A stretch of DNA of 64,000 nucleotides, taken from positions 62,001 to 126,000 of the forward strand of contig NZ_JONU01000007.1 of the NCBI RefSeq assembly GCF_000711985.1. The letters run 5' to 3'. This document shows, in pieces, positions 26,626 through 35,092 of this stretch (its first letter is position 1; every line of letters begins with the position of its first letter). The notes beneath the pieces are model-generated. The model searched no databases. It saw only the letters and a list, made by a program, of their open reading frames with translations, and was not told where the DNA came from. A program made the translations under genes and the position numbers. This DNA comes from Rheinheimera texasensis DSM 17496. Its GTDB lineage: Bacteria; Pseudomonadota; Gammaproteobacteria; Enterobacterales; Alteromonadaceae.

Positions 26626-28275
26626 TTACATGTTCGGATAGTTCGGGCCGCCGCTACCTTCCGGCGTCACCCAGCGGATATTCTGCGACGGATCTTTAAT
26701 ATCACAGGTTTTACAGTGAATGCAGTTTTGCGCATTAATCTGTAAGCGCGGTTCACCTGACTCCTGACCGACAATTTCATAGACACCAGCCGGGCAATAC
26801 CGTTGCGCCGGTTCATCGTAAATCGCCAGATTCACTTTGATTGGAATAGTGCTGTCAATCAGCTGTAAATGACAAGGCTGTTCTTCTTCGTGATTGGTAT
26901 TGGACAAAAACACTGACGATAACTTATCAAAACTCAAGGTCTGGTCCGGTTTTGGATAAGCAATTTTGGCGCAGGCCGAAGCAGGTTTCAGGCAGGCATG
27001 GTCGACACTGTTGTCCTTCAGCGTAAACGGTAGTTTGCCGCCAAACCAGTTCTGGTCGATCATGTTAAAGGCGCCGCCGAGAATGGATCCAAATTTATGC
27101 ATGGCCGGGCCAAAATTGCGCGAACGGTACAGCTCATCAAACAACCAGCTTTGCTCAAACCGGCCTTTAAAGCTTTGCAGATCCTCGCCACCGCTATCAC
27201 CGCGGCTGAGTGCTTCAAACACAGTTTCAGCGGCCAGCATGCCTGATTTCATCGCGGTGTGATTGCCTTTAATTTTGGCAAAATTCAGCGTGCCGGCATC
27301 GCAGCCCAATAACATCCCGCCCGGAAAGGTCATTTTCGGCAAGCTGTTGAGACCGCCTTTGGCAATAGCCCGGGCACCATAGCAAACACGTTTGCCACCT
27401 TTGAGATACTGCGCAATCACCGGGTGGTGTTTATAACGCTGGAATTCATCAAACGGGCTTAAGTGCGGGTTGCTGTAATTGAGGTCGATGATAAGACCAA
27501 CCACTATCTGGTTATTCTCGGCGTGGTACAGGTAACCACCGCCGGATGTGCCTCGCTCCAGTGGCCAGCCGGCGGTATGCACTACCAGGCCTGACTGGTG
27601 TTTGTTTGGATCTATATCCCAAATTTCTTTAAAACCAATCGCATAGTGCTGTGGTGAGCAATCTTTATCGAGCTGGTAATGTTTAATCAGCTCTTTGCCC
27701 AAATGACCGCGGCAGCCTTCGGCAAACAAAGTGTATTTGGCGCGCAGTTCCATACCGGCGACAAAGCTGCTTTTTTGTTCGCCATGTTTATCCAGTCCCA
27801 TATCGCCTGTGATGATGCCTTTGACCACATTATTTTCAATGATCAGACTGGCTGCGCTGAAACCCGGAAAAATCTCGACGCCAAGCGCTTCGGCCTGACT
27901 GGCCAGCCAACGACAGACATTGCCCATCGATACAATGTAGTTGCCGGTGTTGTGCATGGTTTTTGGCACAGCGAAATGCGGGATTTGGCGTGCGTCGTCA
28001 GCGTTTTGTAGCAAGTAGATATCGTCATGACTGACCGCTGTGGTCAATGGCGCTGCTTTTTCCTGCCAATCCGGGATCAGTTCATTTAATGCCCGCGGTT
28101 CAAATACCGCGCCGGATAGGATATGCGCGCCGACTTCAGAGCCTTTTTCTACCACACAGACGCTGAGTTCAGAACCTGCGTTTTTTGCCTGTTGCATCAG
28201 TTTGATCGCCGCTGACAAGCCCGCCGGACCGGCACCGACTACGACTACATCAAACTCCATCGATTCCCGTTCCAT
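26626..28275 (-). CDS. etfQO: Electron transfer flavoprotein-ubiquinone oxidoreductase
   Basis: 549 residues. Passes electrons from reduced ETF (fatty-acid and branched-chain amino-acid oxidation) to ubiquinone at the inner membrane. The N-terminal FAD-binding motif is VVVVGAGPAGLSAAIKLM. The C-terminal 4Fe-4S ligands are in CPAGVYE and CIHCKTCDIKDP, followed by the family ending GSGGPNYPNM. ATG 28275 has GAGGTGG upstream; a second ATG at 28260 (MEFDVVVVG) is also plausible. Divergent from etfB and sharing a 200-base regulatory region with it. Confidence 0.96.
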   Translation of the reverse strand: MERESMEFDVVVVGAGPAGLSAAIKLMQQAKNAGSELSVCVVEKGSEVGAHILSGAVFEPRALNELIPDWQEKAAPLTTAVSHDDIYLLQNADDARQIPHFAVPKTMHNTGNYIVSMGNVCRWLASQAEALGVEIFPGFSAASLIIENNVVKGIITGDMGLDKHGEQKSSFVAGMELRAKYTLFAEGCRGHLGKELIKHYQLDKDCSPQHYAIGFKEIWDIDPNKHQSGLVVHTAGWPLERGTSGGGYLYHAENNQIVVGLIIDLNYSNPHLSPFDEFQRYKHHPVIAQYLKGGKRVCYGARAIAKGGLNSLPKMTFPGGMLLGCDAGTLNFAKIKGNHTAMKSGMLAAETVFEALSRGDSGGEDLQSFKGRFEQSWLFDELYRSRNFGPAMHKFGSILGGAFNMIDQNWFGGKLPFTLKDNSVDHACLKPASACAKIAYPKPDQTLSFDKLSSVFLSNTNHEEEQPCHLQLIDSTIPIKVNLAIYDEPAQRYCPAGVYEIVGQESGEPRLQINAQNCIHCKTCDIKDPSQNIRWVTPEGSGGPNYPNM

Positions 28276-28380
28276 TTGCCACCTCGCTGCTGTGATTTGC
28301 GCTGCATCAACAGTTTTTGCACTGTTAACTGCTATTCTTGTCTGGTTTTTTTAAAAGCGTTGCCGGCAAGGGTATTTCAG

Positions 28381-28410
28381 GTTGACGTTAACGTCAACAC
28401 TGGTTAGATT
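28381..28410 (+). promoter_or_regulatory. etfBA promoter with 18-bp perfect palindrome
   Basis: GTTGACGTTAACGTCAAC (28381-28398) is a perfect palindrome. It contains a -35 TTGACG (28382-28387), and 17 bases later there is TAGATT (28405-28410). Repressor binding would cover the -35 and spacer. The shape resembles LiuR-type (MerR-family) sites that control amino-acid and fatty-acid oxidation genes, including etf, in related genera. Identity of the regulator is inference. Confidence 0.6.
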
Positions 28411-28433
28411 GTCCGGCATTGAAATGGTCTGAA

Positions 28434-28451
28434 GTTTACCTTTACGTAAAC
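28434..28451. promoter_or_regulatory. Second palindrome before etfB
   Basis: GTTTAC-CTTTAC-GTAAAC, containing the perfect TTTACGTAAA (28441-28450). It is centred 53 bases (about five helical turns) from the upstream palindrome and shares the ACGT core, so it may be a second operator for the same protein. Confidence 0.45.
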
Positions 28452-28481
28452 TTGACCCGAAAACAGCAGGGGTGTGCATTG

Positions 28482-29231
28482 ATGAAAATTCTGGTGCCGG
28501 TCAAACGGGTGATTGATTACAACGTAAAAGTGCGGGTGAAAGCCGACCAGAGCGGCGTGGACCTGGCCAATGTCAAAATGGCGCTGAACCCTTTCTGTGA
28601 AATAGCAGTAGAAGAAGCGGTGCGGTTAAAAGAAGCTGGTGTCGCAACCGAAGTTGTGGTGGTGTCGATTGGACCTGCTCTGGCGCAAGAACAACTGCGT
28701 ACAGCACTGGCGTTGGGCGCTGACCGTGCCATTTTACTGGAAACCGAGCAAAGCCTTGAATCGCTGCAAGTGGCCAAACTGCTGGCCAAAGTCGTTGCGA
28801 CGGAGCAGCCACAGCTGGTGATCCTTGGTAAACAAGCCATTGATTCTGATAACAATCAGACAGCACAAATGCTGGCGGCTTTAACTGGCATGGGCCAGGG
28901 CACTTTTGCCTCAAAAGTGGTCGTAGCTGATGGCAAAGTCAATGTCACCCGCGAAATCGATGGCGGCCTGCAAACGGTGGCGCTGAATTTACCAGCGGTA
29001 GTTTCGACAGATCTGCGTTTAAACGAACCACGTTACGCATCGCTGCCAAACATTATGAAAGCGAAGAAAAAGCCATTGGATGTGATCGCAGCCGACTCGC
29101 TGGGCGTGTCACTGCATAGCCAAATCAAAGTGCTGAAAGTCACAGCGCCGGCGACTCGTCAGGCGGGTGTCAAAGTGGATTCTGTCGACACGCTGGTCGA
29201 CAAGTTAAAGCATGAAGCGAAGGTGATCTGA
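28482..29231 (+). CDS. etfB: Electron transfer flavoprotein beta subunit
   Basis: 249 residues. Forms the EtfAB heterodimer that collects electrons from acyl-CoA and related dehydrogenases and binds AMP in this subunit. Typical blocks are [16 protein letters not shown] at the N-terminus, [16 protein letters not shown] and LLGKQAIDxDN-like [15 protein letters not shown]. The ORF runs back to 28419, but ATG 28482 begins the conserved [10 protein letters not shown] and has AGGGG upstream. Its stop TGA overlaps the ATG of etfA by one base, giving coupled translation. Confidence 0.96.
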   Translation: MKILVPVKRVIDYNVKVRVKADQSGVDLANVKMALNPFCEIAVEEAVRLKEAGVATEVVVVSIGPALAQEQLRTALALGADRAILLETEQSLESLQVAKLLAKVVATEQPQLVILGKQAIDSDNNQTAQMLAALTGMGQGTFASKVVVADGKVNVTREIDGGLQTVALNLPAVVSTDLRLNEPRYASLPNIMKAKKKPLDVIAADSLGVSLHSQIKVLKVTAPATRQAGVKVDSVDTLVDKLKHEAKVI

Positions 29232-30157
29232 TGGCCATTTTAATCATTGCCGAACACAACAATGTTCAATTAAAAGCCGATACGGCAAAAACTTTGACTG
29301 CGGCGCTGGCTATTGGCGGCGATATTCACGTACTGGTTGCCGGCCACAGTTGCCAGAGCGTTGCCGCTGAAGCTGCTGCGCTGAAAGGCGTCAGTAAAGT
29401 ATTAGTCGCGGATGGCGCCGCTTACCAGCATCAGTTAGCCGAAGAAATCGCTGCATTGGTGCTGTCTGTTGCTAATGGCTACAGCCATATTCTGGCTTCC
29501 GCCACAACCAACGGGAAGAATTTCCTGCCACGCGTGGCTGCCATGCTGGATGTTGGCCAAATTTCCGACATTATCGCGGTAGAGAGCGCTGACACTTTTG
29601 TCCGTCCTATCTATGCCGGTAATGCCATTGCCACAGTGCAAAGTGCTGATGCGGTGAAAGTCATCACAGTACGCAGTTCCGCTTTCTCAGCAGCGCCAAA
29701 TGGTGGTTCAGCTGTGATCGAAACGTTGACAGCACCGTCTGCGGCGGGTTTATCGGTCTTTGTCGATGAGCAACTGACTAAATCTGAGCGTCCTGAGTTG
29801 ACTGCGGCTTCTGTGATTATCTCCGGTGGCCGTGGGATGCAAAACGGTGATAATTTCAAGCTACTTGAAGGCATTGCGGACAAACTCAATGCTGCTATTG
29901 GTGCCAGCCGTGCAGCAGTTGACGCCGGTTTTGTACCAAACGATATGCAGGTCGGTCAAACTGGCAAAATCGTGGCGCCGGATTTGTATATTGCGGTAGG
30001 TATCTCCGGTGCTATCCAGCACTTAGCCGGGATGAAAGACTCTAAAGTGATAGTCGCAATTAACAAAGACCCGGAAGCGCCGATTTTTCAGGTGGCAGAT
30101 TATGGTCTGGTCGGCGATTTGTTCGCAATTCTGCCAGAGCTTGAAGCCAAACTTTGA
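29231..30157 (+). CDS. etfA: Electron transfer flavoprotein alpha subunit
   Basis: 308 residues. The FAD-carrying subunit of ETF. The C-terminal FAD domain is intact: [47 protein letters not shown] and [21 protein letters not shown]. It delivers electrons to the ETF-QO encoded on the opposite strand. Follows etfB with a TGATG overlap and ends in a clear terminator. Confidence 0.97.
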   Translation: MAILIIAEHNNVQLKADTAKTLTAALAIGGDIHVLVAGHSCQSVAAEAAALKGVSKVLVADGAAYQHQLAEEIAALVLSVANGYSHILASATTNGKNFLPRVAAMLDVGQISDIIAVESADTFVRPIYAGNAIATVQSADAVKVITVRSSAFSAAPNGGSAVIETLTAPSAAGLSVFVDEQLTKSERPELTAASVIISGGRGMQNGDNFKLLEGIADKLNAAIGASRAAVDAGFVPNDMQVGQTGKIVAPDLYIAVGISGAIQHLAGMKDSKVIVAINKDPEAPIFQVADYGLVGDLFAILPELEAKL

Positions 30158-30174
30158 AATCAGCTTTGAAGAAG

Positions 30175-30200
30175 AAGGTCGCTTATGCGGCCTTTTTTTT
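30175..30200 (+). terminator. Terminator of etfBA
   Basis: AAGGTCGC / GCGGCCTT stem (30175-30182, 30187-30194; one U-G pair), loop TTAT, then a run of T. Confidence 0.88.
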
Positions 30201-30268
30201 ATGTACAGGATGTACGGTACGCCGCAAATGCAGGAGCAATTTGTGGCGATGTACAGAATGTACGGTAC
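30201..30268. repeat. Direct repeat pair built on ATGTAC units
   Basis: ATGTACAGGATGTACGGTAC (30201-30220) recurs with one change at 30249-30268 (offset 48). Each copy itself holds two ATGTAC hexamers and ends in GGTAC. It lies directly after the etfA terminator. Confidence 0.75.
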
Positions 30269-30543
30269 AGTGAATCAGGGATTTCAGGATGCCAAGCTGT
30301 TGGCATCCTGCCTGATAAACGCTTTGAGCTCAGCGAAAAGCAACAATGCAGGCACGTGGTGCCCAGAGCTTGTCGGTGGCCAAAGCAGCATGGCTCTGAG
30401 TAATTTTTTTCTGTCATACTCGCTGACAATTTTTGTACAAGAGTTTGCGATAGTCATCTTGACTGGTGATACCGGCTTGTTACTCTATCCATCTTACATC
30501 ATTTTAACAATTTGCGGCATTGCGCTTGCTCTGGGAAGTTTGA
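30269..30543. other. Intergenic stretch with an 11-bp perfect hairpin
   Basis: CAGGATGCCAA (30285-30295) pairs with TTGGCATCCTG (30300-30310) around a GCTG loop. There is no T run, so it is not a standard terminator; it resembles a REP-type palindrome. The remainder up to 30543 shows no convincing gene. A 56-codon hydrophobic frame (30390-30560) exists but lacks support. Confidence 0.6.
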
Positions 30544-30966
30544 ATGTCATTGTTACGTAAATGTTCGTTGGTTTCACTGTTGTGGCTCGCTGGTTGTGCT
30601 CAGACTCCTCCGCAGAACCAGAATCTGCTGACTGAACTTGATGGCCCGCTGGCTCAGATGCAGGTTGATGGTCGCCAGTTGTATCAGCGTATGCAAAAGC
30701 TGACGGCAGATAAAAGTTGCAACACGGACCAGCAATGTCAGGTGATCGGTATTGGTTCGCGGCCCTGCGGTGGCCCAGAGCAGTTTTTGTTGTTCTCGAC
30801 GCAGCAAACTGACCAGAAAATGCTGACCATTACCAACGACCGTTACACCAGAACGCGGCAGGAACAGCAACAACGCTTAGGCTTACGAAGCACTTGTCAG
30901 CAATTGCTGGCCCCGGTACCGGCGTGCCGGCAACAGCAATGCATGTTGCTGGATGCGCAGAATTAA
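30544..30966 (+). CDS. Small Cys-containing lipoprotein, function unknown
   Basis: 140 residues. The signal MSLLRKCSLVSLLWLAGC has a clear lipobox (LAGC, Cys18). The mature part has four or more Cys in a pattern that could form two disulfides: SCNTDQQCQVIGIGSRPCGG, then STCQQLL and PACRQQQCML. Helical Q/R-rich segments lie between. I recall similar uncharacterised lipoproteins in gammaproteobacteria but no named domain. Probably periplasmic-side or outer-membrane anchored. Followed by a bidirectional terminator before fur. Confidence 0.75.
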   Translation: MSLLRKCSLVSLLWLAGCAQTPPQNQNLLTELDGPLAQMQVDGRQLYQRMQKLTADKSCNTDQQCQVIGIGSRPCGGPEQFLLFSTQQTDQKMLTITNDRYTRTRQEQQQRLGLRSTCQQLLAPVPACRQQQCMLLDAQN

Positions 30967-30987
30967 CGTTAGAATTTGAGAAGTAAT

Positions 30988-31016
30988 AAAAAAGCCGCAA
31001 TCAAGCGGCTTTTTTA
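30988..31016. terminator. Bidirectional terminator between lipoprotein gene and fur
   Basis: AAAAAGCCGC / GCGGCTTTTT stem around loop AATCAA. A run on one side and T run on the other, usable by both convergent genes. Confidence 0.9.
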
Positions 31017-31031
31017 TTACTCAGACAGAGC

Positions 31032-31478
31032 CTATTTATGCTGACTGTCTTTAAACTGTTCGCAGCTGACTTTATCTACGCATTCGCCGTATAAATACAG
31101 GCTATGGTGGGTCAGTTTGATGCCATTTTTATCGGCTATCGCCAGCTGTTTGCGTTCGATTTCATCATCTTCAAACTCGATGACTTTACCACAGTTCAGG
31201 CAGACCAGATGGTCGTGGTGATCAATACGGCTCAGTTCAAACACCGATTTGCCACCTTCAAAATGATGGCGGGTGACAATACCGGCATCGTCAAACTGGT
31301 TGAGTACCCGATAGACAGTAGCCAGACCTATATCTTCACCAATTTCCAGCAGGATTTTGTACACGTCTTCAGCACTGATGTGCTGATGCGCCGGGTCCTG
31401 CAGGATCTCCAGGATTTTTACGCGGGGCAGTGTGACTTTTAAACCTGCTTTTCGCAGCTCGCTGTTATGATCGGGCAT
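31032..31478 (-). CDS. fur: Ferric uptake regulator Fur
   Basis: 148 residues. Iron-responsive repressor. The N-terminal winged helix is AGLKVTLPRVKILEIL ... GLATVYRVLNQF. Metal sites are visible: HHFEGGKSVFEL, HHDHLVCLNCG with the structural CxxC, and a second Cys pair (GECVDKVSCEQF). The start aligns with E. coli Fur at the second or third residue. In E. coli fur is next to fldA. Here two unrelated small genes are inserted in between on the other strand. No strong Fur box is evident upstream. Confidence 0.97.
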   Translation of the reverse strand: MPDHNSELRKAGLKVTLPRVKILEILQDPAHQHISAEDVYKILLEIGEDIGLATVYRVLNQFDDAGIVTRHHFEGGKSVFELSRIDHHDHLVCLNCGKVIEFEDDEIERKQLAIADKNGIKLTHHSLYLYGECVDKVSCEQFKDSQHK

Positions 31479-31627
31479 GAGGGCATCACTTAAAAATAAG
31501 GGTTACCGGATTATAAGACTATTATTCGCTTGAGGAAAAGCGAAAATTGGCACGCCTGCCGGATCGCTGGCCAGACGCTATGAAAAGCGGCATAATCACA
31601 GGACTGACCAGTTGAGGGCGATTTGGA

Positions 31628-32097
31628 ATGAAATGGGCGTTTAACCCCGGAGTCATGCAGCATTTATTAAATTTTTGGCCACCATTCTGGTTTAATGGCA
31701 TCAAAGTCGCGGTGCTCTCGGCTGATTATCGTTATGCTAAAGTCGAATTGAGCGACAGGCCTTGGCGGCGCAATATTAACAGCAGCCAATTTGGCGGTTC
31801 AATGTTTGCGATGACTGATCCTATCTATCCGTTATTGCTGATGGGGGCTATGGGTAAAACCTATATGGTCTGGGATAAAAAAGCTGATATCGATTTTATC
31901 CGGCCAGGCCGCGGCAACCTGACTGCTGAATTCTGGTTGCATGATGCCACTATCGCTGAGATTAAAGCTGCCACCGACAACGGGCAAAAATATTTCCCGC
32001 AATTTTTGGTACTGGTAAAAACAAAGCTGGTGAGGTGGTTTGCGAAGTCAACCGCACTGTCTATATTCGGAAGAAACCACAACATAGAGAAAACTAA
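31628..32097 (+). pseudogene. DUF4442 thioesterase-fold protein, frameshifted
   Basis: About 155 residues if repaired. The first ~131 codons match DUF4442 (PaaI/hotdog-like): FWPPFWFNGIKV, SQFGGSMFAMTDPI, MVWDKKADIDFIRPGRG. After VLVK (bases 32009-32020) the frame is lost. Shifting by one base restores KAGEVVCEVNRTVYIRKK, a normal family ending, then a stop at 32095-32097. One base appears missing in GTAAAAACAAAG (32015-32026): GTAAAAGACAAAG would read VKDKAG. It may be a true mutation or a homopolymer sequencing error. Uncorrected, the frame runs on into the downstream VOC gene and yields a false 281-residue fusion. Confidence 0.85.
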
Positions 32098-32110
32098 AGG
32101 CAGGGCACTG

Positions 32111-32473
32111 ATGCTGGGACTTCGTACGGTGATTTATCCGGTCGCTGATTTGGCGGCAGCAACTGAATGGTATCAACAGGTTTTTCAGACAGAACCGTAT
32201 TTTAATCAACCTTTTTATGTCGGTTTTGCCATCGGTGGTTTTGAGCTTGGGCTGGTACCGGACGGACAACCCAGTCGGGACGGCCAGGTGGTGTATTGGG
32301 GTACTGCGGATATTGACACTGAGCTTGAACGTGTCAGAGCTCTGGGCGCCGAGGTGGTTGCGCCGGTAACGGATGTTGGTGACGGCATCAGAGTCGCAAG
32401 TCTGGGCGATCCTTTTGGTAATGTGTTGGGACTCATCCAGAATCCAATATTTGATCGGACTCAGGTGCGCTAA
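32111..32473 (+). CDS. VOC (glyoxalase/bleomycin-resistance) family protein
   Basis: 120 residues, one VOC module: LRTVIYPVADLAAATEWYQQVF at the N-terminus, and the closing VASLGDPFGNVLGLIQNP. The fold binds a metal in many members; the exact substrate is unknown. ATG 32111 with GGCAGGGC upstream is chosen. It lies 13 bases after the repaired DUF4442 stop, so the two are a two-gene operon and not a fusion. Confidence 0.85.
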   Translation: MLGLRTVIYPVADLAAATEWYQQVFQTEPYFNQPFYVGFAIGGFELGLVPDGQPSRDGQVVYWGTADIDTELERVRALGAEVVAPVTDVGDGIRVASLGDPFGNVLGLIQNPIFDRTQVR

Positions 32474-32497
32474 AACGGTGCAAAGCACAGAAACAAC

Positions 32498-32522
32498 AAA
32501 GCCACCAATCGGTGGCTTTATC
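32498..32522. terminator. Bidirectional terminator, VOC gene / fldA
   Basis: AAAGCCACC / GGTGGCTTT stem (32498-32506, 32511-32519), loop AATC. Lies between convergent genes. Confidence 0.88.
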
Positions 32523-32539
32523 GTCCAAAGATGCTGTGA

Positions 32540-33070
32540 TCAGAGACCTTCGAGGTCTTTAAGGCTCAGCTCATCATAAATCTGCTTACACCATTGTTTG
32601 ATCCGCGCTTCGCTCAGTTCTGGCTGGCGGTCTTCGTCTATACCCAAACCAACAAAATGGTCGTTATCAACCAGTGCTTTGGAGGCGACGAAATTGTAGC
32701 CCTTGGTAGGCCAGTGACCGACGATGATAGCGCCTTTAGGCTCAATGATATCGCGTAAGGTACCCATAGCATCAAGGAAATACTCAGCGTAATCTTCTTG
32801 ATCGCCGCAGCCGAAAATTGCGACTAACTTGTTATTAAAATCAATGTTTTCCAGCTCAGGGAAAAAGTCATCCCAGTCACATTGCGCTTCGCCATAGTAC
32901 CAGGTCGGGATCCCGAACAGCAGCAGGTCAAAAGCGGCGATGTCTTCTTTTGAGCTTTTGGCAATATCGTGAACATCAACCAGATTTTTACCCAGTTCTT
33001 TCTGGATTTGTTTCGCGACATGTTCGGTGTTACCGGTGTCGCTGCCAAAGAAAATACCAACAGTAGCCAT
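32540..33070 (-). CDS. fldA: Flavodoxin 1
   Basis: 176 residues, the length of long-chain flavodoxin. Low-potential FMN electron carrier. The phosphate loop is GIFFGSDTGNTEHVAKQIQ; FMN-stacking aromatics are in PTWYYGEAQCDWDDF and GCGDQEDYAEYFLD. Downstream of ybfE on the same strand (12 bases), as in E. coli, so probably co-transcribed with it. Confidence 0.97.
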   Translation of the reverse strand: MATVGIFFGSDTGNTEHVAKQIQKELGKNLVDVHDIAKSSKEDIAAFDLLLFGIPTWYYGEAQCDWDDFFPELENIDFNNKLVAIFGCGDQEDYAEYFLDAMGTLRDIIEPKGAIIVGHWPTKGYNFVASKALVDNDHFVGLGIDEDRQPELSEARIKQWCKQIYDELSLKDLEGL

Positions 33071-33082
33071 AATTCAGCCTTC

Positions 33083-33370
33083 TTACTTTGTCATCAACGG
33101 CTTTGCTAAAGCCTGAGTTAACAGTTGTTCGATCAACGCACTGCGGGTTGTCTGCAGTGCCTGTGCTCTTGCATCCAGTTTTTGATACAAATCTTCCGGT
33201 ATCTTTGACTCGATACGTTTTAATCCTTTACTGCGATCTCGCCGCACCTGATTGCGTTTATTCAGCTTCAGCTGTTCTTCACGCGGCAGAGGATTGGTTT
33301 TTGGTCGACCCGGCCGCTTTTCATGGGCGAACAGGTCAATGGTTGTTCTGTCACTGGTGATCTTTGCCAT
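33083..33370 (-). CDS. ybfE: YbfE family protein (LexA-regulated in E. coli)
   Basis: 95 residues. Strongly basic, with KRPGRPKTNPLPREEQLKLNKRNQVRRDR and a ribbon-helix-helix-like C-terminus (RIESKIPEDLYQKLDARAQALQTTRSALIEQLL), so DNA binding is plausible. ATG 33370 (MAKITSD) overlaps the DUF2788 stop by one base (TGATG). I do not see a CTGT-N8-ACAG LexA box in the upstream region, so SOS control is not supported here. Position next to fldA is conserved. Confidence 0.88.
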   Translation of the reverse strand: MAKITSDRTTIDLFAHEKRPGRPKTNPLPREEQLKLNKRNQVRRDRSKGLKRIESKIPEDLYQKLDARAQALQTTRSALIEQLLTQALAKPLMTK

Positions 33371-33591
33371 CAGCCCATGCCCTGTGACTCGTAAATGACC
33401 TGAATAATGCCTTTGGCAATAAAACCGAAGCATCCCAGAAACAATACCAGCCAGACAAAAATTCTGCCGAATTTTGGCACATCGCCTTTTTTTAACACGT
33501 CCTGAATTGCCATTCCGATCAGGAAAAACAATGCAGCAAGCGCAAACCAGGTGCCAAAGGTTTCAATTTGTTCCATGTACTGATTTAACAT
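33370..33591 (-). CDS. DUF2788 small membrane protein
   Basis: 73 residues with two hydrophobic segments (FGTWFALAALFFLIGMAI and FGRIFVWLVLFLGCFGFIAKGIIQVIY) and a short basic loop KKGDVPKFG between. This fits DUF2788, of unknown function. ATG 33591 begins MLNQYMEQIETFG; an upstream ATG at 33621 adds ten unsupported residues. First gene of a DUF2788-ybfE-fldA run. Confidence 0.82.
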   Translation of the reverse strand: MLNQYMEQIETFGTWFALAALFFLIGMAIQDVLKKGDVPKFGRIFVWLVLFLGCFGFIAKGIIQVIYESQGMG

Positions 33592-33652
33592 GACGGAGAC
33601 CTGCAAAAAAAACCCGCGCAATATAGCACAAAGCGCAACAGAAAAAATTGCG

Positions 33653-34414
33653 TCAACTCAATAAAAAGTCAGCAGTAATTTTGGCAAAAGCCGCCGGTTT
33701 TTCGGCATGCAGCCAATGGCCGGTGCCTTCAATGATTTTGGCGCGGGCCTTTGGAAACAGTTGTTGGATCAGCGGCTGGTGTTCCGCTAGCAAATAATCT
33801 GAATTGCCGCCTTTGATAAAGAGCACCGGGCCATCATAGGCTGACGTGGCTTGCGGCGCAGCCAGCACTTGCTGATATTGCGCTGTGAGCGCAGCCAGAT
33901 TAAAACGCCACTGAAAGCCGTGTTCGGTTTTCTGCAGGCTTTTAAGCAAAAAAGCGCGGGTGCCGGCGTCGCTGATCCCTTGTTGCAACTGACGGTCAGC
34001 GTCTTTGCGATCGTGAAGTGTCGTCAAATCAATGCTGTTTAACGCATCAAGAATTCCCAGGTGACGGGCCTGACTGACCACCGGCGAAATATCCGCCAAC
34101 ACCAACTTACTGACCCGCGTTGGGTATGACAATGCAAGTTGCATAGCCGCTTTGCCGCCCATTGAATGGCCCAGCACCGCCGCGTTCTCCAGCCCTAAAG
34201 CGTCCATGGTTTCGACCAGATCTGCAGCCATCAGTGAATAACTCACGTCGTCGCTGTGGCCGGAACGGCCATGGTTACGCAAATCAACATTGATCACCCG
34301 AAAACGGTCGGCTAATAACCGCGCTATCATGCCGAGATTCTCGCCACTGCCGAACAGTCCGTGAATTAATAACAACGGAGTCCCTTGGCCTGTGATGTCG
34401 GTATGTAATATCAT
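33653..34414 (-). CDS. ybfF: Alpha/beta-hydrolase YbfF
   Basis: 253 residues, E. coli YbfF length. A small esterase acting on acyl thioesters or esters in vitro. The oxyanion block is LLLIHGLFGSGENLG, the nucleophile Ser lies in LGHSMGGKAAM (about residue 86), the acid is in the GPVLFIKGGNSDY segment, and His is in GTGHWLHAEKP. Divergent from seqA, matching the E. coli order ybfE-ybfF-seqA-pgm. Confidence 0.93.
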   Translation of the reverse strand: MILHTDITGQGTPLLLIHGLFGSGENLGMIARLLADRFRVINVDLRNHGRSGHSDDVSYSLMAADLVETMDALGLENAAVLGHSMGGKAAMQLALSYPTRVSKLVLADISPVVSQARHLGILDALNSIDLTTLHDRKDADRQLQQGISDAGTRAFLLKSLQKTEHGFQWRFNLAALTAQYQQVLAAPQATSAYDGPVLFIKGGNSDYLLAEHQPLIQQLFPKARAKIIEGTGHWLHAEKPAAFAKITADFLLS

Positions 34415-34512
34415 GGATTTCCTCTTGATTCTGCCGCGGCTCTGTCTGCAGTGCCAATTGGCCTGGCCGGATACGCGGGCAATGTCATTTTGGGTCTTTT
34501 AAAGGTATTTAC

Positions 34513-35016
34513 ATGAACACAATCGAAATTGACGACGAGCTTTATCACTTTATCGCCGGACAGACCCAACGCATTGGCGAGAGTGCCAATGATATTTTGC
34601 GCCGTATTCTACTGAATAAGCAGCCAGTTGCCCAGCAAGCAACAGTTACAGCAGCTGTCGCAGAAAATTCAAACTCCGGCCAGAAAGTCTTTGATATTCT
34701 GAGCAAACAGGATTTACAGGCTGAGTTGTCTGTCGTTGGCCGTTTTTTGATTATCCTGTCGGCACTGGCCCGCGCCCACAAACAAGATTTTGCGCAGGTG
34801 CTGGATATTAAAGGTCGCAACCGGGTGTATTTTGGTCGCAGCGATACGGATTTATTGGAAGCAGGTAGCAGCACCAATCCGAAACAAATTCCCAACAGTG
34901 AGTTTTGGGTGATCACCAACTCCAACACCACGCGGAAAAAAATGATGCTGACAGAAGCGGCATTAAAACTTGGCTACAGCGCAGAAGAAGCAGAAACGAT
35001 CCGCGATTTTCTCTGA
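34513..35016 (+). CDS. seqA: Negative modulator of replication initiation SeqA
   Basis: 167 residues. Binds hemimethylated GATC clusters and sequesters new origins. The N-terminal oligomerisation segment is MNTIEIDDELYHFIAGQ with GESANDILRRIL. The C-terminal DNA-binding domain includes GRNRVYFGRSDTDLLEAGSSTNPKQIPNSEFW and NTRKKMML-like TTRKKMML. Its presence implies a Dam-methylating gammaproteobacterium. pgm follows after 76 bases. Confidence 0.96.
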   Translation: MNTIEIDDELYHFIAGQTQRIGESANDILRRILLNKQPVAQQATVTAAVAENSNSGQKVFDILSKQDLQAELSVVGRFLIILSALARAHKQDFAQVLDIKGRNRVYFGRSDTDLLEAGSSTNPKQIPNSEFWVITNSNTTRKKMMLTEAALKLGYSAEEAETIRDFL

Positions 35017-35092
35017 TCTGCGCCAGTGACAGTGCGTTGGTCTGATGTTGGACCGACCACTGTCCTGTATCACGATTTGAAAAGGAAGCTTT

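Noticed and set aside
30102-30560. 152-codon frame, or its hydrophobic 3' part from ATG 30390
   Set aside because: Runs through the etfA end, a terminator and repeats. The 3' part is hydrophobic but has no ribosome site I trust and overlaps the next gene.
31628-32473. A genuine DUF4442-VOC fusion protein
   Set aside because: The restored frame ends with a normal DUF4442 C-terminus and stop, and the VOC gene has its own start and ribosome site.
33592-33660. LexA box before the DUF2788-ybfE-fldA run
   Set aside because: No CTGT-N8-ACAG match found, although ybfE is LexA-controlled in E. coli.
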